A DNA stretch of 64,000 nt. Source: Papaver somniferum. Lineage: Eukaryota; Streptophyta; Magnoliopsida; Ranunculales; Papaveraceae. Under the pieces are notes generated by a model. The model searched no databases, was not told the origin of the DNA, and was given only the letters and a program-made list of their open reading frames with translations. The translations under genes and the position numbers were made by a program. The stretch is from contig NC_039358.1 in assembly GCF_003573695.1 (NCBI RefSeq), forward strand, positions 97,216,117 through 97,280,116. The letters are read 5' to 3'. The stretch's first letter is position 1; each line of letters begins with the position of its first letter. Of the stretch, positions 1 to 11,138 are shown one piece after another.

Positions 1-690
1 CGTTTCTTACCAGATATCTTCTCGGAAGTAACTTTCTCAATGCTAAGTAATGTCACAGGGACAATAACATCATACAATTGAGGTAATTTTACTTTTTAAA
101 ACAGAGTTTTATTCTTTCAGTGAGATTCACTGTTCCTGGGCTAATAGGAGATATGCAACTAGTTTCTCTTTTTCAACACGAAGGCAGTCTAATTCTGATG
201 AGTGAGACTTGAGTAAATGTTCTTCTCTTATTGTACTTTCTCTGATAGTATCTTCAAGCATACTAATCTTTTCATTCCGAATAGTAGTTTCTTGAACAAA
301 TTTTTGCATATCGTCAGAAAAAGTTTTAATATAACCAGAGAGTTCATGTTCCCTATCAAGGGACTTATCAAGCTCATCAAAATAACGAGCACACTTTTCC
401 TCAAGATCTCTAATTTTAGAGGCTTGAAAATCAATGATCTCAGTGGATTTTTATAAACTTCTGGTAAGTTCCAATTCAGATTCTGATATTAAACCATTAG
501 TAATTGACATATTATCAGAAACTGACAACATGTGTTCTTTTCCTCTGGATACGGAAGAATCAATTAAGGAGTTATTCTTTGAGGTAAGTCTCAGACACTT
601 GGTGTAATCAAAATCGGCAAAAGATATTTTTGTACGTGAGTACAGATTCCACAAGATTGGCAAACACGTACTTATCAGGTCTTAACGTGT
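1..690 (-). pseudogene. Copia-type gag-like remnant, internal domain start
   Basis: Read on the minus strand, this stretch begins just after a tRNA-iMet-type primer site and holds broken open stretches (663-451 and 309-127). They encode charged, Glu/Lys/Ser-rich, coiled-coil-like protein. Composition and position resemble the gag-like ORF after the primer site at 25358, so I infer the same or a sister Copia-type family. The two open stretches are in different frames and neither has a clear ATG at its start, so the copy is decayed. No zinc knuckle, protease, integrase or reverse transcriptase is visible before the window ends; the rest of the element lies left of base 1. Confidence 0.55.
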
Positions 691-696
691 TTGCCT

Positions 697-708
697 GCTT
701 TGATACCA
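697..708 (-). other. Primer binding site, tRNA-iMet type
   Basis: On the minus strand the sequence is TGGTATCAAAGC, one base from the canonical TGGTATCAGAGC complementary to initiator methionine tRNA. It is followed by AGGCAAACACG, exactly as at 25358 and nearly as at about 58916. It marks the LTR/internal boundary of a minus-strand Copia-type element. Confidence 0.8.
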
Positions 709-710
709 AT

Positions 711-1683
711 TAAAAACGAGGGGGTACCAAATACACCACCAACTTTTTCTTAGGCAATCTGTATGGACAAACTCAACACAACTCCGAGAATTCAACTTAA
801 TCAAGGAAGAGTATCTAGAGTTATATATATATATATATATATATCTTGCAATTAGAACGTTTACAGAATCAAATCCGTGAACCTAATTACAATGAGATTA
901 CTTGGACGGTACCAAAAACCAATGTCCAAGAATCAATCAAGTCGTATCCAACAAACTAGGTCGGATGTATCTACTATGATTGATTAGCGCACAACCTGTG
1001 ATATTTCAATTATAAAGATAAAAAATATAATGTGGAAAAATAAATAACACAGACACCAGAAGTTTTGTTAATGAGGAAACCGCAAATGCAGAAAAACCTC
1101 TGAACCTAGTCCATATTGAACACCAAACTGTATTAAGCCGCTACAAACACTAGCCTACTATCAATTAACTTCGGACTGGAATGTAGTTGAGCCCTAATCG
1201 AGTCTCTCACTGATTAAGGTATAAGCGCGCTCCTTATGCCTCTTGAATCTCAGCAGGACTCCGCACAATTGATTCCCTTAGCTGACGTCACACCAATTAA
1301 GAGTTGCTTCAACTCAATTGAAGCATTTAAACTAATCTGCCGGATTAAGCCTATATATGATTTCCTTTACAATCAAAAAGTTTGATCGAAAGTTATGGAA
1401 ATCGATAGCAATAGACAAAGTATAGCTAACCTCAAAATCCAGACTTATGCAACCCAAAATGCAGCCTAGAATTTTGTGAGATAAATGATGATCAAGGATT
1501 GTGGATGTGTTGTAGACTTCTACAAGTTTTCTGTGAACTGTTGAGTTCAAATATGTTCCGGTTGATTGAATTCTGCTTCGTCGAGAGTTCATGTTCATAT
1601 GAGGATTCTTGTTGTTCAATCATGGATTCAAAAACTTATTTATATTGCAAAATAGTAGACACATATCCCCAGTAAGTGTAACA
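711..1683 (-). mobile_element. LTR segment (R-U5 side) of minus-strand Copia-type element
   Basis: Minus-strand reading matches the U5 side of the LTR at 22526-25355. Both share GTAGCGGCTTAAT (with a small insertion in the other copy), GGTTTTTCTGCATTTGCGG and a nearby TTTCC(A/G)CAT block, and both end in a CCCTCG stretch directly before the primer site. A TATAAATAAG box sits at 1644-1635. The far boundary is uncertain; TGTTACAC at 1683 is a possible LTR start, but U3 may continue leftward of the minus reading into the next block. Confidence 0.6.
821..844. repeat. (AT)n microsatellite
   Basis: About twelve uninterrupted TA/AT units inside the LTR segment. Confidence 0.9.
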
Positions 1684-4090
1684 GTTGCTGGAGTAAAAGA
1701 ATGGGAAAGTGGGAAATCGTGGTTGAACCAGTTCCACGTGCGTGGGAGAATTGGTTGATTGCCCATCCACTACTTTGCTAAATCCTTCAACTGCTTGCAC
1801 GACTTACTCACATTTCTCATCGTGGGTGTACACATGTGTCGTAGGCTGCCAGAACAAAACCCTAGTGAAAATCCCCCTATGTGACATGATTGATCAATTA
1901 TTGAATCATGAGTATGGAATCTGCAAGGCAGGCGTGTATTTAATTGATCAATTATTGACTAGACATGAGTCTTAGCCTTGATGAGTCGAGCATAATGAGC
2001 GAATGTGGTATATACCCTGAGACCCATGGATTGGGGATAATATGTCTGCTGGAACATTAATGATGCTCAAACGTTGAGTCTTGATTAATTATGATAAATA
2101 ATGATGTTCTGATAATTTGGATCGACGCTCGTCTGATGTGATTTCTCGATCATGGACTTATTATGATATGTCGAGTATTCGACAGAAAATCAGATGTTGC
2201 TGAGTTATGAGCTATTTAGAATACTCTTTCCTGATCCAATATGTCATGAATTGTCGAATGACAAAGTAGGATTAAAATATTAGTGAATATTAGATGATTG
2301 AACTTCCAATTGGATGAACGTTCAATGAAATATTGGATGATCGGCCAAGTTGATGGTCGTCCAATAAGGGTGCTCTCGTACGAGCAAACAATGTGGGTAG
2401 CAGGACCGAACATTAAAATTAATTAAAAAAACATTGATTGTTGGATCAATATAAAAATTGTCGACGTTTGTCGAATTATCTTAAACTGAAAGCCCTAATT
2501 TTTGAAAACCCTGAATGATGAAGATTTGTCAAATGTGGGTTAAGGAATGTCGACCAACTAATAGGTATGAGAGCCAGCCGTTGGTGGTGAACAGGCGTCC
2601 AAGCGTGCAGAGGCATCCCTGAACGAGGATTCATTATTGGGGAATCCTAAAAAAATATGAATTATTATTATTGAAATAATAATGGAGAGACGTGTGGCTG
2701 GCCGAAAACGATAGCCAAGGGACCATGACCCTCGCACGTGCATTCCTGAGAACTTTAGGTATTTTATTGCTCGTTTGAGCAATATTTTGGATTTTCAGAA
2801 GAGTTTGATCTTGACTGAAATTCTCAATTTTGCATGAATGAGCAAGTAGGACTTTGCTCATGTGAACAATATTTTAAGAATAATAAAATGAATATATTTT
2901 AATATTTTCCGTGAGAAGCCCGGATGGTCGTGGGACCATTTGACTTTTTTGGCTTTTTTGGAAAAATTAGGTTTTGCTCAAACGAGGGAGTTTCAAGAGA
3001 TGAGAGAAGAAAATAATAATAAAATAAGGAATTGGAGAGGCTTGAGACTGGCCATGGACGTGGCATGGCGGACAGTCGGTGGGCCCGATCCCATGACGTT
3101 GTTCCCTATTTTTTTATTATTATTTTACTAGCTTGTGTGAAGAAATATGGAAAACTAGGAGTTTTGTTCAAACGAGGAAGTTTGCTCAACCAATCGAGTT
3201 TTCAGGAGATAAGGAAAATAATAAAATTGGGTAAAAAAGAAAAAGGAGAGGTGTGTGACCGGCCACGGCGGCGTGGCCGGCCGGCCGGTGAGCCCGGTCC
3301 CGTGCGCGCATCTTGTTTAATTTTTTTTTATTATTTTCCTTTCTTATATTGCATAGGTCTCCATGTTTCGTCGTTCGTCTATATTTTGGGTGCTCGTTCG
3401 TGCATTATTGATAAGTACACTCGCACCATTTTCTCGGGGCTTACTCGGTGGTGGCCCAAATGCCCGAAGAGTGAATATCTATTACTAATCCATGGAATTC
3501 AACTGAGAAAATCCATGAAACGGAGTAATTACATGAAAATAGATTATTTTCTAGGAATTCAATTGATGAATATTGCGCTAGAATTAATCAATGAACGACT
3601 CTATACTAGCAGGCAATCTGTCTGAGAGCATTATGTTTATTCAAGAGTCGAGGTATGAGATAGTAGAAGCATCATACTCGCTCTAAATGTTTATTCTATG
3701 TAGTCAGGGAACATTGCGACATCCTGAAGACGTTATCGCTCTATACTAGCATGCAATATGTCTAAGAGCCGTCTAATCACTAATTCTATACATAAGTGAA
3801 TACTAAAATTGCTCAGTACTGATGAAATATGCGAAATATTGAAAGCTCAACTTAGAGGTTTTAATGATCGCATATTAATGCATTCTCTGAGAGGTTGTAC
3901 GCTTAGTCAGAGATTATGACATGAGCTTTCACGTCTAATCCTAAAATACAAATTTCACATACGTGTCTGAAACTAGGTCAGAGATATACAAAAATATGAT
4001 TTTACGATTTTAACCTTTTTCGAAAATCCACCATCAACATCGCTAGACCCTAAACGGGTTAGGAAGAGGACGACTCTAGTCACAACTAGG
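1684..4090. mobile_element. LTR/U3-like repeat block, boundaries unresolved
   Basis: No gene is visible. The block carries diverged direct subrepeats and repeated phrases such as CTATACTAGCA-GCAAT-TGTCT (3600 and 3742), a composition typical of U3 parts of long plant LTRs. It could be the U3 of the flanking minus-strand Copia-type LTR or a separate Ty3-type LTR inserted into it. I could not find matching ends or a target duplication. Confidence 0.35.
2640..3350. repeat. Diverged 200-bp class subrepeats with GC-rich cores
   Basis: Three successive copies share a layout: GGAGAGG-GTGTG-CTGGCC core, CCCG(A/G)TCCC(A/G)TG, an ATT-rich run, then TTTGCTCAAACGAG or its reverse form. The third copy has GGCCGGCCGGCCGG near 3280. 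Spacing is irregular, roughly 200-250 bp. No coding potential is convincing. Confidence 0.5.
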
Positions 4091-5290
4091 ACACACCAAA
4101 AAGTAGTGTCGGGATTCAAAGATCCCAGTTGCTTGAATTTCCCTTTTTATATACATTCAAAGCATATGTTGCTTTAGGTTTAAGATAAGATTTCTTTGGA
4201 ACCAAGTAATCAATATCGACTGTTAGATAAATCTTTGAATCTGATTTACATAAACAAGATATACACTCAGGTTAGGTGAAACCGTAACTGAACCGTGTAT
4301 AAAGACTATGTTCAAGGTGGTTAGCCGAAACTAGTCGATTTGAACTTATAAGCGTAATATTCATTTTCATGAACAATTAAGATATTAATCTTAAATCACA
4401 CTCATGTGATCAAATAAGTCTATTGTTTTTAGAGAATTGATCAAATGCTAATTATCTCGTAGAAATAATTTTATCGCACTTGAAAATAATCGATATGGTT
4501 AGTATATGTACGAAGTACAAATACCATAATCGTTCGTGAGTCAGGTCAGTCACAGTACGTGTACTGGTTTGTAAGCTAGTGAGCCAAACCAAGTTACGGG
4601 GTTCATATAACTATTTAGATATGCGTACCGGTATGGATACCTTAATACTATGACCGATTCCGGGGTCCACATAACTATTTTGGTACGTGTACCGGTTTGG
4701 ATACACAACCGAGTTCCGGAACACAGAACTATTTTGGTATGTGTACCGGTATGGATACTAAACCGGTTATGTGAAACACAGTTCCATTACGGTTTGCATA
4801 CGAGAATGCGTACCAATCCGGTTCACGAGTTAAACATATTTTTACATGATGATGTGCGTACCACGAATCTGCAAGTCATTATATAGCTACTCCGCTACGT
4901 GTCCGAATACATGTAATACGGCTTCAGACCTGTAATAGTTTTTCCAGTTTGTAAGACTGATAACACTATCTTATATCCGGATCGATAGTAGTTCTATATT
5001 TCTCTAAATCGATTCTAAACATTCCCGAATAACATCAATGACACATATCACTGTTCCGGACTATTTTCGAATGATAAAACTTGAATCATGATTTTGATTG
5101 CGAACAATGAATTGTCCTTACTCGAGAACTAATTATCAAGTATGAACAAATGTTCATTAAGCTTAGTCATTATATTTCGAGAACTAATTATCAAGATAAA
5201 CTTTACTCGAAATTCTTGAATATGCATGATAGTCTAATTAGTTACGCGAGATCGTCTCAAAGATAAAAAAAAAAGTGAATATAACTTGAG
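4091..5290 (-). mobile_element. LTR-like block with TATA box and ACCGGT subrepeats
   Basis: Minus-strand TATATAAAAAGG at 4153-4142 lies downstream (in minus reading) of an array at about 4500-4880. There, units containing GTACCGGT(A/T)TGGATAC recur about every 65 bp with variable spacers. A promoter-distal tandem array followed by a TATA box is the U3/R layout of the other LTRs here. LTR ends and target duplication were not found. Confidence 0.4.
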
Positions 5291-6090
5291 AAATAAGTGG
5301 TTCAGTCTTCACTTACCTTTTGTTGATGAAGTTATCCAAAAGCTTCGGTTGATCTTCTCCTTTAAACGATAGAACCCAATGATGACTGTCGTGATCCTAT
5401 GTTTCTCAATTACATTTGTATCCTAGTCCAACACTTAACTAATTGTAGACTATAAATCAAGATATAGTTTTGAAAACTAAATTTGACAAAAAGCTTGAGA
5501 TAGCAACACTTGTGAGTTCGACCGAGAAATGCTCTAATAGTTGCTTTAACTCAATTGAAGAGTATGCATTTTGCGACATGTTGTCCTTAATGAAAGTTCT
5601 TTCCATATTATGAACTAGCACAACCAGTATTGTATGATACTTATGTCTTATCATTGATGAACCTATTGCTACTATAATTACCACTTCATTGTCCCAACGT
5701 TGATCACTACTATTACTATTGCTTCTACTACCCTATCCATTCCTTGTTGTGCTCCCGTAACTCGTCATCCACCTGCTTACAGTATGCTTATAAGACTCAA
5801 GGATGGTATTTACAAATCTTAATATCTCTTTTGTTGCTACGGTGCTGAACAATATTAAATTCCAGGCTTTTTTTTTGAGTGTTTGTGTGACAACCTGAAG
5901 GTGATCTACACCCATCATCTTGTGGTAGGGTAATAGAGATATGACCTTACAAAATGTGTTGTCTATGTATCTTGTGTTGCCTACACTGTTTATATGTCCA
6001 GTTTACATTGGTTAGTTAGTATTAATGAGTTTACAAAATGTACTCATCCATTCTCTTTATATTGCATCTGTAGTCGTTTTTTTCAACGAA
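5291..6090. other. No recognisable feature
   Basis: AT-rich sequence with only short open stretches on both strands. I see no splice-supported exon, RNA gene or repeat boundary. It may be decayed transposon sequence. Confidence 0.5.
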
Positions 6091-6099
6091 AAATTTACT

Positions 6100-6260
6100 C
6101 ATTCACTATGATATTCTTATCCCAAAAAGATTTGCAGAATAGTAAACTCTCATCTCTGTAAATTTTGGTGGGGAGAAACTTAAGACCCTAAGGATCGAAA
6201 GCTTCATTATCTTGGTTGGGATACTCTTTGTTCTCCTACTGCGAAGGAGGCTTGGACTTT
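6100..6260 (+). pseudogene. LINE reverse-transcriptase C-terminal relic
   Basis: One plus frame reads PKKICRIVNSHLCKFWWGET, then LHYLGWDTLCSP after a small frame slip. This matches the familiar plant LINE pattern IPKKI-x(n)-FWWG-x(n)-HW-x-W-x-x-LC-P-K at the end of the reverse transcriptase and start of the zinc-binding region. The piece is under 60 codons, frame-broken and isolated. No endonuclease or poly(A) tail is seen next to it. Confidence 0.6.
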
Positions 6261-6289
6261 GTGATGGTTGAGATGAGTAATTCGGCAAT

Positions 6290-6450
6290 GATAACTAGAA
6301 ATTAATGGAAATTATAATAAAAACTCTATAAATTAATGGAAACTACAATAAAAACTCTATAAATTAATGTTGTTGGGACCACCAAAATTACTAGTTAAGC
6401 CATATATTAATTAACCGACAAATTAGTATTAACTTATTTTATTTTTTTGA
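6290..6450. repeat. MITE-like remnant with 33-bp duplication
   Basis: The phrase AAAAACTCTATAAATTAATG occurs twice (about 6318 and 6350) within tandem 33-bp copies, followed by TTGTTGGGACCACC. From general familiarity this AACTCTATAAATTAAT...TTGGGACC string belongs to a common plant inverted-repeat element. The other end is not clear. Confidence 0.4.
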
Positions 6451-6583
6451 AGCATGGATTATACTGATAGAAAACTATAGCATTATTATATGTGGGCATT
6501 TGGTACCCATAAAGTCGTTTAGTACAATTTGGCTGAGAAAGAGGGATTGTTTGGTCCCAAATTGTTGTTGGATGGTTTCCTGC

Positions 6584-6973
6584 TTAACTTTCATCTGTTG
6601 TATAATTTGCTAAACAGTCTGTCGCCTGGTTTCCTTCTTTATACTTGTGTCGGACATCGCCATATAGAATTTGGCGCATTCTTTGTTTTATTTCGATAAT
6701 CATTCCTGCTAAATACCAAGGTGGTTCAACGGATGACTTTATGAAACACATTACATTTTCCAAGTCTGTTTTAAAGAGAACTTTTGGCCATTGTCATTCT
6801 ATCGCGATTCTGGATGCCATTAACGTGGCCCAAGTCTTTGCTATTAAGGCAGTGGTTATTCCCAATGGTTGCGCCAGAGCCGTCACCGTTCTTGCTTCTG
6901 AATGCCTGGAAATGAAATCTAGACCCACAATACCAAGGTGGCCTCTTGCAGCTCCATCTGTGTAGATTTTGAT
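6584..6973 (-). pseudogene. RNase H-like (RVT_3 type) domain relic
   Basis: A minus frame of 130 codons starts KIYTDGAARG, the first-strand signature of plant RNase H-like domains found at the end of LINEs and in domesticated copies. It continues through FKTDLENV (second acidic region) to GNQATDCLAN (third acidic region). One TGA at 6796-6794 interrupts the frame between IAIE and QWPKV. It lies opposite in strand to the LINE relic at 6100, so the two are not simply one element. Upstream of the first Asp (above 6973) I see no clear continuation. It may be a LINE end or a dead RVT_3 gene. Confidence 0.75.
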
Positions 6974-8072
6974 ACACTCTTTCAGGCATGTACCAGCCCA
7001 CTGAGATAGTTGTTGTTGTTTGGATTTTTATTGTTAGGGTACTAGTCGGTGGGTCTGAAGGAAGAATCATAGGTGAAGTATGCTTTCTCATTCGAATTCT
7101 TGTTGTTGCTTTTAAGGCTTTCATTAAAATGTCCTCAGATATTGCATTATCATATGCACATCCTATATAAATAAAAAATCAAATCAAAAATACACAAATA
7201 GTTCCTACTAACATTGCAGACAAGTGAAACAACTTAGAGACAAACCAAGAAACCTACAAGCATTCAAAAATTCTTAACTCAAAAGACACAAAATATTAAC
7301 CATCAAAACAGTTGGCTAATTGCATCCTTTCCGTAATCATTCATTTTGAAATTCAGTGCCAAAATTGAACCTAATCATACCCACCTAGTGCATCTTACAG
7401 AAATAATCATTCATTTTGAATTTCATAGAAAATTAAACCTAATCATACTCACCTAGTGCATATTACAGAATTTAGTATATATCGGGACTTAGATCGGAGA
7501 CTATTTTACATCTACATACTCAAATCATAATATAAAGTTAATCTACGCCCAATCAAATTAGTAGTTCAGTACCTAGATTTTAAAATGAGGGATCAACAAA
7601 AGTCAAAGAAGTGAAATTGAATACCCACACAAACAAAATCTATGAAAATGATCATTAAATCCAAAATTAAGGAAACAAAATAATGGTAAAGGATCACAAA
7701 ATCGAAATAAAACAAATCAACTCGAGAACAAAACATCAAAATAACACAAATCAAATATTAAAATAAGATGATTATCGATCTACCTAATCATGAATCGAAT
7801 AATAAACCTGAACGTCATTTTCAACAGGAATAGACGGAGAAATGTTTTTGTTTTACTTTCAAGTAGAAATTTGTTTCGACATAAGAAAGGGAAATAAAGA
7901 GAAAACTGAAGAAATAGAAACCCGCTTATAAAATAACATCATATTTACTTAATATGTATCTTTGGTATATAAAAGATCATTTTGGACTGAATCAATAATA
8001 AAAGGACTAACTCGTCTGCGATTTGGTGAATTTGGACAGGAAGTACTAGGCTTGAGAGGGAAGGCTGGAGTC
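6974..8072. other. No gene seen; AT-rich
   Basis: Apart from short open stretches there is no feature. The phrase AATAATCATTCATTTTGAA...CTAATCATACYCACCTAGTGCAT is repeated at about 7335 and 7402, a local tandem duplication of about 67 bp. Confidence 0.5.
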
Positions 8073-8586
8073 TAACACCTTGTTTGTCTGCAGCTGACTC
8101 ATCTGAGTCGTCCAGATCTGACTGGAATCACCTGACTCATCTGGATCTGACTCACTAAGGTCTGACTCAGAAAATGTGTTTGTTTTGCGAGTCAGACCTG
8201 ACTCAGCTGATTGAATTTTTTTGGACATAAAATACCCTTGTATATAAATGGGTTATCTGGTATCATTTTTTTACTCTCCATTCATTTATAACCTTGAACT
8301 AAAAAGGGAACATATACATTAATTTGCTTTCGTTCACCAATAATAGTATGTTCAGTAGCAACTGAACTGTAACTTGCACATATATAGATGGAAACTCTTT
8401 GCAGAAAAAAAGAAGAAGATCAAATTGTCCCGAGAAGTGAACTGTGAGTAACCAATAAGGCCCTCTTAGTACAGCAGAGACATCAATGGGAAATAACGAG
8501 CAAGCAATATAACAGCACCATGCATTCCTTGGCTCCCAAACATCATTCAAGGGAGGATTCCCTGGAGCAGGAGTTTGGGTAACGTA

Positions 8587-9154
8587 TTAACTACTTGGGA
8601 ATGGTCCTTGAGATGGTGCAAAAGCATTTTGTTTGGCGAAAGCTGAGGACCCATCTTTTCCATTAGGGGCCACAGAAGCAAGACCAGCTCGTGCTGGTGG
8701 AATTGCGTCCGCAAGAGCAATTAAGGCTCTGACAGTCAGCTTAACGCAGTCCAAAAGAGATGTCGACTCACCACCGTTGATAAAATCTTCAAGAACTGCA
8801 GAGAAAAAATATACTCACTTATCAAGTTTAAGGAGGTTGCTAGACAGGTATTTTGCATACTCATCCGAAAGATATCATATAAAAACCCGACAACAAGCAT
8901 GCAAACTAGACAATTCACCAGCAATGCTATTACCAAAATAAAAGGGATTAAGTAGCATGTTGTAGCATTGATAACACCCAATTTACTAGTCCTAGTAATC
9001 AAATATAAAGCATGAATCATTTAGAGAGAAAACATCATTAATTGTGGCACATACCACGTTGTGAGGCCAAAGTTGTTCGAGAGGTACATGCATCATATAT
9101 CCATCCTGATTTCCACTCGACAACAAAACGAGCCACTACTCTAGTGCCCAAGTA
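8587..9154 (-). pseudogene. Captured gene fragment, two spliceable exons
   Basis: Minus-strand exon 9154-9055 reads YLGTRVVARFVVEWKSG then CTSRTTLASQR and ends at a good donor (GTATGTGCC). Exon 8795-8587 starts after TTTTTCTCTGCAG, joins in the same phase, and reads LEDFINGGE...LLDCVKLTVRALIALADAIPPA... to a stop at 8589-8587. The join gives about 102 open codons with codon use unlike random sequence. I do not recognise the family. It lies wholly inside the transposon at 8076-10709, so I infer capture of a host gene segment. Sequence upstream of 9154 in this frame meets stops. Confidence 0.55.
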
Positions 9155-10117
9155 TTACTGGATTAGTGGAGAATAAGTGGGAAAATTCCATTTCTCTTTA
9201 TCTGCTGCACTCCACCAAGTGCACCTACTGTTGAGAAAGAATTTTAAAAGAAAATGAATCAGTGAGAATCAAAGAAACTGACATCTGTTTAATTCAAATA
9301 GAGGAAAACTATTCATGGACACTCAAACCACCAACAACTTACCAAAGTTATACGTCTACCTAAAAAAATTCCAAAATAATCTAGGGTCTCAAATTAGAAA
9401 ACAAATAGTGTTCAGCACCAATAATTGTGATGTCTTGTTGATCTCCATATCAATTACGTGTTTATAGGATACATTATAGCTACGAAATTTGCGAATAAGA
9501 TATACACAAAATAAGACAGAGAAAATAGGCTCAAGTGTCTCTAACAACAATTCACATAAATACTCGGTCGATAAACCTAATTTTAAAATTTTCAATATGC
9601 CAAAAGCAATATTCTTTGGTGACCCATTCCCATCAAACGTAGATGCAAGCATCACCTACATCCCTATTGTATAACCATACTGCATATGTTCCATATTCAC
9701 ACATAATCTAACTTTAGCATATACATACCATTAGACAGGATTAGGTATAGGGCATGCTGGCAGTGTCAGCAAGTTATTTGTTCATGCACTACAAACACCG
9801 CACATGTATACAAGAATCACAATTATAAGTTAATAAGCAGTGTTGAACGCGAAGTACATAATCATAAATATTCGTTCGAAATAGTAAAACTATGCAATAT
9901 TTTTATTTTCATGTGTTGAAAGAGAAGCTGCTGGTAGCTGAAGATGCAAGATGTCATTCAAAAACTTGATTTATTTCTCTCTTAGGCATTTCTACAAACA
10001 ACTAGATGCTAACAAGTTTAGGGCATCAAATTAACTGACCCATGGAATAGAAACTGACATAATTTAATCTATGAAAACCGATTTCTTAAGAAAACAATAT
10101 ATGAAATAAAGTTGTAC

Positions 10118-10159
10118 CTTCACACAACTTTTATCCTCTTCCTTCTCCCGGAAAGCCAT
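10118..10159 (-). other. Candidate first exon inside the transposon
   Basis: Minus-strand ATG followed by 14 codons (MAFREKEEDKSCVK) ends at a consensus donor, AAG|GTACAAC. It could be the start of the captured gene fragment downstream at 9154-8587, but the exons between are not resolved. Confidence 0.3.
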
Positions 10160-10712
10160 TTAAGAACTCAATTAGAAGAAAACCCATATTCCCAAATAAG
10201 AAAAGCTCATGTTCCCAACTAAGAAAAACTCATGTTCCCAAATCTCATCCACTGAAGTTGATGATTTTTTAAAAATAAATAAATAATAATAACTCAGATG
10301 GGTTTAAAGAGATGGAAAAGATGAGTAAAATTGTTTAATGAGATGCAAAATATGAATTGAGAAAGATGAAGAAGATCAGCTGATAAAGATTAAGGTGATA
10401 TAGGGTTTTTTCGTTCTCCCAATTTGTTTTTTACCATCGAAGAACGAAAAAATGAGAAAGGAAAAGACATTTTAGTTTTAAAAGGCCGAGGATATTTTAG
10501 CCTTTTCGGTCGACTCAGATGTTAACTCTCATGACTCAGGGATATTACGATACCTGACTCCAAAGGGGTCGAGTCAGGGGTTGAATTTGACTCAGACGCC
10601 CAGTCAGGGATTACCAAAATTGGAAACCAAACAGTCTGACTGCTGACTCGACGCGAGTCAGGGATTGACTCAGACCTAGACGTCGAGTCAGCTGCAAACA
10701 AACAAGGTGTAA

Positions 10713-11138
10713 ACCCAACTAGTTTAGATTAAACATAAACATTAATTTCTACGGGGTAATTTAGGGGAACTTTTTTTCGAAGGGAATTTAGGGGAACATT
10801 TGGCGTGTCACGCCCCACTGGCATGTCCGTACCGAGGATCCTCAGCCGTCCAAACCATTTATTGTCCTCCCCCTCCCTATAGAAAGAGAATTTAACATTG
10901 GCTATCATAGTCTCTTTTGCATTTCTTTGTTTCACGCTGAAGCTCGCAAATGAACTTACCCTAAAATTTCTGTAAATGTCATCTTCTCCACTCAGAGTCT
11001 TCTCAGTTAACCCTCCGTGATGAATTGATGGTATCAGGTAAGTTGAAACCCTAGAAATTCCCTAATTTCTGCCTCTCTCTCTCTGTTGTTCTCCTTCAAT
11101 CAATCAGGTGATCTTTTGTTCGTAGAAGGAATCTAAAA
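10713..11138 (+). promoter_or_regulatory. Presenilin promoter and 5' leader with intron
   Basis: A probable leader intron runs 11038-11107 (TATCAG|GTAAGT ... CAATCAG|GTGATC) with a CT-rich stretch CTCTCTCTCTCT. Two short upstream ORFs are visible: ATG AAT TGA at 11020, and an ATG at 11028 that, after splicing, gives 12 codons ending just before the main start. The transposon edge at 10709 limits the free upstream sequence to about 430 bp. Confidence 0.6.

Larger units (their letters stand above)
8076..10709. mobile_element. Inverted-repeat DNA transposon (PIF/Harbinger-like), non-autonomous
   Basis: The left end CACCTTGTTTGTCTGCAGCT and the right end, read inverted as CACCTTGTTTGTTTGCAGCT, match at 19 of 20 bases and continue into GACTC-rich subterminal sequence. 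TAA flanks both sides (8073-8075 and 10710-10712). A 3-bp TAA target duplication and a TTGTTTG terminus fit PIF/Harbinger; dense TGACTC/GAGTCA subterminal repeats would also fit CACTA-type elements. No transposase is recognisable. The inside carries spliced pieces of another gene (10159-10118, 9154-9055, 8795-8587, minus strand). Confidence 0.8.

Noticed and set aside
3032..3625. Plus ORF of 197 codons
   Set aside because: It spans the GC-rich subrepeats and LTR-like sequence, shows no domain, and its composition changes abruptly along its length.
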